DNA of 64,000 nucleotides from a candidate division Zixibacteria bacterium RBG_16_53_22 (GTDB lineage Bacteria; Zixibacteria; MSB-5A5; UBA10806). How positions within the stretch are numbered: the stretch's first letter is position 1; the number at the start of each line of letters is the position of its first letter. Of this stretch, positions 57,208 to 64,000 are shown in pieces. The stretch lies in the NCBI GenBank assembly GCA_001775395.1, contig MEWP01000063.1, positions 1 to 64,000 of the forward strand, read 5' to 3'. The notes below the pieces were generated by a model, which was given only the letters and a program-made list of their open reading frames with translations, had not been told where the DNA came from and did not search any database. A program made the position numbers and the translations under genes.

Positions 57208-59646
57208 ATGCCTATCATAAAAGCAAGTATCTGCTCACTTGATAACCTGCCTATCCTGAAAGAACAGGTCGAGATTCTAAGAGATGACCCCTTAATCAAC
57301 GAGATCATAGTTGTTATAAATGGGTCTATCGATGGCAGCCGTGAGTGGATTGCAACCCAAACAGGCTTAACAGTAATCAACATGGAAGAGAACAGAGGGG
57401 CCAGTGTTGGCAGAAACACCGGCATAGATACCGCAGGCAAATTTGATTACATTCTATTGCTAGATGGCGGAATTGTTCCATTGCGTGGTAGCATTGGGTA
57501 TATGCTTGACTATCTTGAAAAGCACCCTGAAGTAGATGTCATCTCACCAGAAATAGCCACATGTTTTTCTACGAATAGAGAAGAAGCCTGGAGACGCATG
57601 CCTGGCCCAATCGACGAGAGCACTTGCTTCCCACAACGCATGCTAAGTAGTACAGCCTATGCTCTATGTAGATTTAATGCATTTGATGGCATCAGATTTA
57701 CAGAAGAAGGCCCATATGGTAAATCTGGTTGGAAATGCGAAGACAACTGGATGGCTTTTGTCTGGAATGAAGCTGGCATCATCCACCACGATTTTGGCGG
57801 CATCAAAGCATATCGCAAGCAGTCTGGTTCTTTCGCCAGGCAATACAAAGAAACTGGCGTATATCCATCGCAGTATGGGTCTGTGTATGAACAAGCCCTG
57901 GTCTTGCTCTGGCAACGCTTCCCCCACCAATGGAACCAATGGAACACCTATCGTAACCCGGTCCTCGACGTATCCTGCGTGGTGTTGGGCTGGAACGAGT
58001 ATCCCATGTTTGCGCGTGCCATCAAGGCGCTGCACGACGAGCTGCACGATACGCCGCACGAGGTTATCTTTGTTGACAACGGCTCGACCGACAAAACGAA
58101 GTGGTGGCTGGACACTTTCGCCCTGCGCCAGCCCCACGGCGACACCACCATCGATGGCGAGACAGACGAGATATTGAGACGAGGTGAGCAGCTTGAATCC
58201 ATCTGGACAGGCAACGTTATCCGAGTGGACTTACCAACTAATATGGGTGCCGGTTACGGTTACAACGCTGGTTTTGAACATAGTAGAGGGAAGTATGTAT
58301 TCTATCTGTCGGGCGATATATTGCCCGTCCCAGGCAGTGTGCTTGGCCTCAAACGCTACCTCGACGAGCATCCCGACGTTGATTACGTAGCCGCCAATGC
58401 CTGGTGCAGTCAGGACCAGAGTGAGCAGGTCGAGTTCTCGCCCGCGAGCTACGAGGGCCTACCTGCCATGGGTTTAGGCAATTATGCCTTTTGCTACGCC
58501 ATGATACGCAGGCGAGTGATCGACGCGGGCGTGCGCATGGGCGACCAGGGGCCATTTGCCGGACCTGGCTGCGGCTTCGAGGATGCCGAGTTCGCCAACC
58601 AGATGTATGAGAAGAGTTTCCGTGGCTTCGTCTTCAACCAGCCCGCTTACTACCACCAGCGACGCGACTTCAAGAGAAGCGGGCTTGTCCCCACCGAGGC
58701 AGATTGGGCAAGCGAGTCCAAAATCAGACTCGCACTTGACGAGCGCCGCCAGTGGCTATGGACGCGCTGGCCCAAGAGCAATTTTGCCATCCTGCACTAT
58801 CACGACCAGCCGCCAGCGCGCCACATCAGGAAGGTTGCCGTCGTGTGGCAGGCAGTCGAGAACCAGCCGGGGCCAGGTGGGCACTTGCTGGCGGCTTTGC
58901 AAAGTATATGCCAGGCCGATCACTTCAACCCTGGCGACGAGCCAGAAGGCTACGATAACTACGTCTACGTAGACGATGGGCCGAGCAGCTACCTGGAGCC
59001 GCTGCGCCGACCGGCCTACTTCTGGGCCATTGACATGATCCTGCCCCACCAGACGTGGAGGCAGGCACCTGAGACCTACCTGGAACGCGCCCGCCATTTC
59101 GATAAGACCTTTGCCGCGCAGCCATGTGCAGTGGAGTATTTCAAGGAACGCGGTATCGATGCCGAGTGGCTGCCACTGGCGGCTAACCCGGACTATCACA
59201 AGCCTTATGATGAAACTAAGGATTATGATTGGATCGCCCTATGGCACAACACGGGCTTGCGGGTGGACTATGCCCAACTGGCGATCTTCAACTTCCCGCG
59301 TGGCTACGTGGGCTATGCGCCAGGCGAAGCCTACAGTCAGTATCTATCACGGGCTCGCTGTGCGCTCAACCTGAGCCGGTCAGACGAACTAAACCTGCGC
59401 GTGTTCGAGGTCATGGCAACCGGCGTGCCATTGATTACAGACCGGGCCAGGGGAGTAGATACGCTGTTCGCGGAGAACGAGCACTACCTGGGCTTCTCCA
59501 ACAGCGACGAGGTGCTGGCGCAGATAGCCTGGGTGATCGGGCACCCTGGTGAAGCCGAACTCATGGCGACCAGGGCCAGGCAATTGGTTCTGGATAAGCA
59601 CACCTATTATCAGCGCACGTTACAAATATTTGGCAGGCAGGAGTAA
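57208..59646 (+). CDS. Three-domain glycosyltransferase (GT2 + GT2 + GT-B-like)
   Basis: 812 residues. Domain 1 (1-245): GT2-like (EIIVVINGSIDGSREW; GASVGRNTGID), but the metal motif reads LLLDGGI, so it may be altered. Domain 2 (about 255-530): GT2 with VVLGWNEYPMF, FVDNGSTDKTKWWL, NMGAGYGYNAGFEH and FYLSGDILPVPG. Domain 3 (530-812): GT-B/DUF3880-like end with LNLSRSDELNLRVFEVMATGVPLI. DNA coding for domain 1 (to about 57.95 kb) is AT-richer than the rest, pointing to a join of two sources. It lies between poly-serine proteins. Confidence 0.8.
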   Translation: MPIIKASICSLDNLPILKEQVEILRDDPLINEIIVVINGSIDGSREWIATQTGLTVINMEENRGASVGRNTGIDTAGKFDYILLLDGGIVPLRGSIGYMLDYLEKHPEVDVISPEIATCFSTNREEAWRRMPGPIDESTCFPQRMLSSTAYALCRFNAFDGIRFTEEGPYGKSGWKCEDNWMAFVWNEAGIIHHDFGGIKAYRKQSGSFARQYKETGVYPSQYGSVYEQALVLLWQRFPHQWNQWNTYRNPVLDVSCVVLGWNEYPMFARAIKALHDELHDTPHEVIFVDNGSTDKTKWWLDTFALRQPHGDTTIDGETDEILRRGEQLESIWTGNVIRVDLPTNMGAGYGYNAGFEHSRGKYVFYLSGDILPVPGSVLGLKRYLDEHPDVDYVAANAWCSQDQSEQVEFSPASYEGLPAMGLGNYAFCYAMIRRRVIDAGVRMGDQGPFAGPGCGFEDAEFANQMYEKSFRGFVFNQPAYYHQRRDFKRSGLVPTEADWASESKIRLALDERRQWLWTRWPKSNFAILHYHDQPPARHIRKVAVVWQAVENQPGPGGHLLAALQSICQADHFNPGDEPEGYDNYVYVDDGPSSYLEPLRRPAYFWAIDMILPHQTWRQAPETYLERARHFDKTFAAQPCAVEYFKERGIDAEWLPLAANPDYHKPYDETKDYDWIALWHNTGLRVDYAQLAIFNFPRGYVGYAPGEAYSQYLSRARCALNLSRSDELNLRVFEVMATGVPLITDRARGVDTLFAENEHYLGFSNSDEVLAQIAWVIGHPGEAELMATRARQLVLDKHTYYQRTLQIFGRQE

Positions 59647-62600
59647 ATGCCCCCCAGTGTAACCGCCGTATTTGACGCCAACAGCGAAGGAACCCTTGTT
59701 GCCAGCCTGACTATTTCGGGCGTGACCACCTCTGGCAGCAACCGCCAATTGTTGGTCGGGGTAGCTATCCGGTCTGATTCGTCTACGATCAGTGGCGTGA
59801 CGCGGGGAGCCGAGACTTTTACCAGCCTGGGCAATGCCGCCAGCGGCTCGCTGTTGCGGGTGTATCTATTCCGCTGTGACAGTGAGCCAGCCACGGCGGC
59901 CACGGACATAGTGTGTACCGTCAGCGGTGCAGATCGCCCGGTAGCCGCCAGCGCTGTGGCATTACAAGATGTACACCAGACCACGCCGTATGGCACTGCC
60001 GCTACTGCCGCTACTGCCAGCGACGTAGGTCTATCTGTATCGCCTGGCAGCGCCCTGGGCGACCTGATCATAGACGTGCTGACCACCCATGCCAATGCGA
60101 CTGCGCATGCCACCACTCAATCTGGACAGAATATCGAGGTCAGCAACCCGGCAGGCAGCGATGCGGCTACACGTATGGACGAGTACCAGTCCAGCCGCGC
60201 CGGTGCAGCAGGCAATACCACCATGGGCTGGTCGTGGACTACCGCCACAGAAGGCGGCCTGGTAGGTGTGGCAGTCAAGCCATCTGAGGCATCCTCCAGC
60301 AGCAGCTCGTCCAGCTCATCTTCGACTTCGAGTAGCTCGTCTTCGTCCAGCTCGTCCTCCAGCTCGTCTACTACTTCGTCATCATCATCGTCGCTGCCGC
60401 CCTCCGCTTACCCGGTCATCATCGACCACGAGGAAGGTGATTTCACCGATTACGACTCGACTGTAACCGACGGCGGGCGATTGCAGGTCACAGCCGCCGC
60501 TGCTATGGTCAGTCTATACGGACTGTCGGTGCCCACTGATGGCGACACGGATGCTATTTATGGACACAAGGACATGCCCACCCTGTCCACCGGGCTGGTG
60601 CGCTGCCGTTTTTACTTCGACCCTAACAGCACAGCCACCATCGGCGAGTTCTCGGATATACCCATCCTGGAGCTTAACAGTGCAGCCGGGCGGGTGGCGT
60701 CGGTCACATACCGCGTCACCAGCTCAGCAACTCGCAGTGTGCGTGCCACTATCGTGAACGACGCGGGCACGCCCAGCCTGACCGCCCTGATCACCATCAC
60801 CGACGCGCAGCATTATATCGAGATCAGGCTGGAACGGGCCGCTGATTCCGGTAGCAGCGACGGGCGTGTCGATATTTGGGTAGACGGTGCCGGGCTACAA
60901 AGCGTGACGGGCATCGACAACTACGACAGGTTCGACGACCTGGATAGCCTGCGGGCGGGCGCACTGGCGGATCAGGGTGGCGACCCGCTGAGCGGCACCC
61001 TGTACATCGACGAGATCGTGGTGTCTGACGAAGATGTCGAGATAGGGCCGGTTTATGACTGGCAGGTATCAGCCGATTCAGATGATTGTTACGACACTGA
61101 CTCGGCTGGATTCTACCTGGGTGGCTACGAAGGCTTAATTTACCTGGGGAACTCTATCTCTGGCGGGAATGACGCTGGTGGTTTCAGATTCCAGAATATA
61201 ACCATACCCAATAGCTCAACCATCAATTCAGCAACATTGCAAGTCTACTCAACAGGCAGCATAGTCGGTACACCAGAAACTAAAATCGTAGCCGAAGCTG
61301 CTGACAATCCTGGACCTTGGGCCGGTAGCACACACGAGCCCATCGGCATCAGTGAAACCACAGCCAAAGTAGATTGGGATATAGCTTCATGGACAAGTGG
61401 CTGGCGTATTTCGCCAGACATCGCAACTGTTATTCAGGAGATTGTCAATCGTGCTGGTTGGTCGAGCGGCAACGCTATATGCCTGGTAGTGCGTAACGAT
61501 GGTTCCAGTAGTGAGGAGTGCGAATTATATGACTACACTGGCAATAATGCACTGACTGCCAGATTAAGTATTAGTTATACGGAGCCCAGCAGCTCGTCGT
61601 CAAGCTCATCTTCGACCAGCAGCACATCGTCCAGTACGAGTTCGTCGTCGAGTAGCAGTTCATCCAGTTCGAGTTCATCTAGCAGCTCGTCGTCGAGCAG
61701 CAGCAGCTCAAGCTCGTCGAGTTCGTCAAGTACAAGTAGCAGCTCGTCGAGCAGTTCCAGCTCGTCGTCATCCAGTTCTTCATCGTCGAGTAGTAGCAGC
61801 TCGTCCAGCTCGTCTACTACTACTTCTTCTTCGTCGTCCATACCGCCATGCGTCAGCCCGGTCTACAAAGACGATGCCAACCTGCAAGGCTTGTGGCTGT
61901 TGGAGGAGGCCAGCGGTACGCGCTATGACTACACGCCCAACAACAACGATTTAACCGACGCCGCTTCGGTGGCCCAATCTGCTGACCATAAGGAAGGCAG
62001 CTACAGCGCCGATTTCGAGGCTGGCGACGTAGATTACCTGGAGATCGCCGACGCAGCCCAGGTCGGGCTGGACATCACGGGCAATCTGACCATCTGCTGC
62101 TGGTTCAAGGCGGAGAGTTTCCCACAAGACAGGCAAATCCCGGTTTCCAAGATGGGTGCATCGAGTCAATTCGGTTATGGATTATATATTGACCGCAATA
62201 TCACAGATCGCCTGTTGGTAGCTCAACTTTCCGGCGATGGCAGCAGTACCAGCTCGGCCATAGGAGCAACCAGCCTCAGTGCGGAGACGTGGCATCACGT
62301 CGCCATGGTTTACAACGGCACAGATATTCGCATCTACCTCAACGGCGTGCTGGACGAGAACGGCGCGTCAAACCCACTGAGTTATTCGTCCGGTATTTAC
62401 AATAACAATGCCGCCTTCCAGATCGGGCGTAGCGTGGGCGATGGCGACAGCTATACCTTTGACGGCCTGATCGACGAGGTGGCTGTCTTTGACCGGGCCT
62501 TGTCGGCTGACGAGATCATGTGCATCTATCTGAACGGTATCGAAGACCCGATACCCAGTAGTAGTTCATCGTCGTCTTCGAGTAGCAGCTCATCTTCATC

Positions 62601-64000
62601 GTCAAGCAGCTCGTCTACTACCAGCAGCTCGTCTTCGTCCAGCTCCAGCTCGTCCTCCAGCTCGTCGTCAAGCTCGTCTTCGACCAGCAGCACATCGTCC
62701 AGTACGAGTTCGTCGTCCAGTAGCAGCTCAAGCTCGTCGAGTTCGTCCAGTTCCAGTTCGTCCAGCAGCACGTCATCGAGTTCAAGTTCAAGCAGTAGCT
62801 CGTCGTCGTCCAGCAGTTCAAGCTCAAGCAGCAGCTCGTCGTCGAGCAGCAGCAGCTCCAGCTCTTCGTCGTCATCCAGCTCCAGTAGTTCTAGCTCATC
62901 ATCCTCCAGCTCATCTACAAGTTCTTCATCTTCGAGCAGTAGCTCGTCGTCTACCAGTAGCTCATCTTCGTCCACGTCCACACAGACCAGCTCCAGCTCG
63001 ACTTCGAGTAGCTCGTCGAGCTCTACGTCCATCTCGTCGAGCTCGTCCAGCACCACATCCAGCAGCTCGTCCAGCACCAGCAGCTCGACTTCGAGCAGTA
63101 GCTCGTCCAGCTCGCAATCGTCTTCGTCCACATCCAGCTCAACTTCCAGCTCGTCGAGTAGCATATCCAGCTCGTCGTCGTCAAGCAGTACGTCCATCTC
63201 CGTGCCACCCGTGGCCCACCCGGTCCACATCGCCCGACCCATCCTGGAAATCTACGATCACGCGGGTAAGCAGTTCCGCATGCACGACGCCACTGCCATC
63301 AAGTACAGCAACCACTACTCGGAAGAGGGCTCCGGCTACGGTTACTTAGCCTTCAACCTCAAGCGCAAGGTGGGCTACGACTACCAGGACATCGGCTTCG
63401 GCTACCGCGCCATACTGCGCAAGGGCATCAACATGGTCCTGTTCGACGGCGTGATCGTCAAGATCGACGAGACACACGGCGGCGAGGGCGACCAGATCGT
63501 GGTCGGCTGTGTGGGCTGGAATAGCTTGCTGGCCTTCGACGTGAAGAACTTCATATTGAGTGATAGCCGCCTCAACCGCTGGCTGGGCTCACAGGTGGTA
63601 TCGGGCTCGTTCACGCCCGACAAATTCGACGCCAACAACTCGTGGACGGTAGACGACGTGAGCTACAGCGGGCTACAATTCAAGCCACGCCGAGGCAGCG
63701 ACTATATAGAGGATGACTACACCTACTTGCGCTACACTTTCGAGTTCGGCGAGACGGTAGCCAAATTAAGCTACGACTGGGAAACGGCCTTTCCCAACTC
63801 GTGGCCGGGCAAGTTCGAGGTGCTCGATGCGAATGGTACGGTGCTGCACTCGGAGACTGTCACCGGCTCAGGCAGCAAGACGCTTTCCATCTCCGGCGGC
63901 AATCACGTCGAAATCCGCATGTACGTGACGCAGGCAGGCGAGAGCACCGCCGAGGATAACACGGTGTACATCAGGTTGCAGAACGTGATAGTCTATTCCA
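59647..64000 (+). CDS. Giant tail fibre/baseplate protein, runs off right edge
   Basis: Open from ATG 59647 to the window end (1451 codons, no stop). Layout: 1-215 beta-rich (GVTTSGSNRQLLVGVAIR; GLVGVAVK); Ser linker 1, 216-249; 250-647 a jelly roll followed by a DNRLRE-like domain (FRFQNITIPNSSTINSATLQVYS near 515); Ser linker 2, 648-731; 732-970 LamG/concanavalin domain (WHHVAMVYNGTDIRIYLNG; FDGLIDEVAVFDRALS); Ser linker 3, 971-1185; 1186-end a hub-like domain (ILEIYDHAGKQFRMHDA; VLFDGVIVKIDETHGG). Each linker is followed by a (L/I/V)PP-x3-PV signature. It should bind host glycans. Confidence 0.8.
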   Translation, partial: MPPSVTAVFDANSEGTLVASLTISGVTTSGSNRQLLVGVAIRSDSSTISGVTRGAETFTSLGNAASGSLLRVYLFRCDSEPATAATDIVCTVSGADRPVAASAVALQDVHQTTPYGTAATAATASDVGLSVSPGSALGDLIIDVLTTHANATAHATTQSGQNIEVSNPAGSDAATRMDEYQSSRAGAAGNTTMGWSWTTATEGGLVGVAVKPSEASSSSSSSSSSSTSSSSSSSSSSSSSSTTSSSSSSLPPSAYPVIIDHEEGDFTDYDSTVTDGGRLQVTAAAAMVSLYGLSVPTDGDTDAIYGHKDMPTLSTGLVRCRFYFDPNSTATIGEFSDIPILELNSAAGRVASVTYRVTSSATRSVRATIVNDAGTPSLTALITITDAQHYIEIRLERAADSGSSDGRVDIWVDGAGLQSVTGIDNYDRFDDLDSLRAGALADQGGDPLSGTLYIDEIVVSDEDVEIGPVYDWQVSADSDDCYDTDSAGFYLGGYEGLIYLGNSISGGNDAGGFRFQNITIPNSSTINSATLQVYSTGSIVGTPETKIVAEAADNPGPWAGSTHEPIGISETTAKVDWDIASWTSGWRISPDIATVIQEIVNRAGWSSGNAICLVVRNDGSSSEECELYDYTGNNALTARLSISYTEPSSSSSSSSSTSSTSSSTSSSSSSSSSSSSSSSSSSSSSSSSSSSSSSSTSSSSSSSSSSSSSSSSSSSSSSSSSSSTTTSSSSSIPPCVSPVYKDDANLQGLWLLEEASGTRYDYTPNNNDLTDAASVAQSADHKEGSYSADFEAGDVDYLEIADAAQVGLDITGNLTICCWFKAESFPQDRQIPVSKMGASSQFGYGLYIDRNITDRLLVAQLSGDGSSTSSAIGATSLSAETWHHVAMVYNGTDIRIYLNGVLDENGASNPLSYSSGIYNNNAAFQIGRSVGDGDSYTFDGLIDEVAVFDRALSADEIMCIYLNGIEDPIPSSSSSSSSSSSSSSSSSSSSTTSSSSSSSSSSSSSSSSSSSSTSSTSSSTSSSSSSSSSSSSSSSSSSSSSTSSSSSSSSSSSSSSSSSSSSSSSSSSSSSSSSSSSSSSSSSSSSSSSSTSSSSSSSSSSSTSSSSSSTSTQTSSSSTSSSSSSSTSISSSSSSTTSSSSSSTSSSTSSSSSSSSQSSSSTSSSTSSSSSSISSSSSSSSTSISVPPVAHPVHIARPILEIYDHAGKQFRMHDATAIKYSNHYSEEGSGYGYLAFNLKRKVGYDYQDIGFGYRAILRKGINMVLFDGVIVKIDETHGGEGDQIVVGCVGWNSLLAFDVKNFILSDSRLNRWLGSQVVSGSFTPDKFDANNSWTVDDVSYSGLQFKPRRGSDYIEDDYTYLRYTFEFGETVAKLSYDWETAFPNSWPGKFEVLDANGTVLHSETVTGSGSKTLSISGGNHVEIRMYVTQAGESTAEDNTVYIRLQNVIVYS
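60292..60393 (+). repeat. Ser linker 1 coding stretch
   Basis: 34 codons, nearly all Ser with four Thr; ends before LPPSAYPV. Confidence 0.9.
61588..61839 (+). repeat. Ser linker 2 coding stretch
   Basis: 84 codons of Ser with a few Thr; ends before IPPCVSPV. Confidence 0.9.
62557..63201 (+). repeat. Ser linker 3 coding stretch
   Basis: 215 codons, almost all Ser with scattered Thr and one Gln; ends before VPPVAHPV. Confidence 0.9.

Noticed and set aside
62526-63242. Minus-strand Leu/Asp/Glu-rich frame
   Set aside because: Antisense of Ser linker 3 of the giant fibre.
1-64000. CRISPR array, rRNA, insertion sequence, integrase
   Set aside because: No regularly spaced direct repeats, no rRNA-like segment and no transposase or integrase motif was seen on either strand.

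Overview
This window is almost certainly part of a large tailed-phage genome (Caudoviricetes, siphovirus morphology), probably from a metagenome. Both edges cut through genes: a minus-strand gene runs off the left end and a giant plus-strand tail-fibre gene runs off the right end. Evidence for a phage is the collinear head-tail run on the plus strand: terminase, DUF935/Mu-type portal, Mu I-type protease/scaffold, decoration protein, gpE-type capsid, neck/tail-completion genes, tail tube, a slippery-site pair of tail chaperones, and a 2584-codon tape measure. The host is not shown directly. AGGAGG ribosome sites, a lipoprotein with a Thr/Pro 'TPxPT' linker, a sortase and a probable leaderless promoter fit a monoderm or atypical-envelope bacterium. 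The lipoprotein linker style is common in Chloroflexota, so that phylum is my best guess, at low confidence.

Layout. (1) 1-5.84 kb, minus strand: a tightly packed run of small unrecognised genes with AGGAGG sites, divided by three intrinsic terminators. (2) 5.84-7.75 kb: a strong bidirectional terminator, one lone 277-residue gene, and about 0.8 kb of non-coding DNA rich in palindromes and G-runs. (3) 7.75-15.73 kb, minus strand: small genes (DUF551, DUF2227-like, zinc proteins, membrane proteins), an FtsK/HerA-type ATPase, a PH-like membrane protein, winged-helix proteins, a RecU-like resolvase and an HNH nuclease. (4) 15.73-15.86 kb: divergent promoters. (5) 15.86-22.3 kb, plus strand: packaging genes, and a portal whose C-terminus carries a membrane segment and a HELAH (zincin) motif. 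(6) 22.3-33.5 kb: a cargo island between portal and protease, with six SAM methyltransferase-type genes, a sulfatase-superfamily protein, a lipoprotein, a sortase and two glycosyltransferases (one with three domains). (7) 33.53-33.83 kb: two promoter-terminator units, candidate small RNA and leader RNA. (8) 33.87-49.3 kb: head, neck and tail genes. (9) 49.3-64 kb: distal tail protein, beta-helix protein, more glycosyltransferases and a cephalosporin-hydroxylase-type protein, a protein with about 400 nearly pure serines, and a >1450-residue fibre in which lectin-like domains alternate with poly-serine linkers.

How the genes may work together: glycosyltransferases and methyltransferases lie beside hundreds of clustered serines on virion proteins. 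This suggests that the phage glycosylates (and perhaps O-methylates) its own fibres, much as serine-rich adhesins have dedicated glycosyltransferases. That is inference. A second notable item is the portal-metallopeptidase fusion, followed by an overlapping 75-residue gene. A third is a dispersed 18-19 bp palindrome (GAGTCCA...TGGACTC) found between genes, and inside genes in more than one reading frame.
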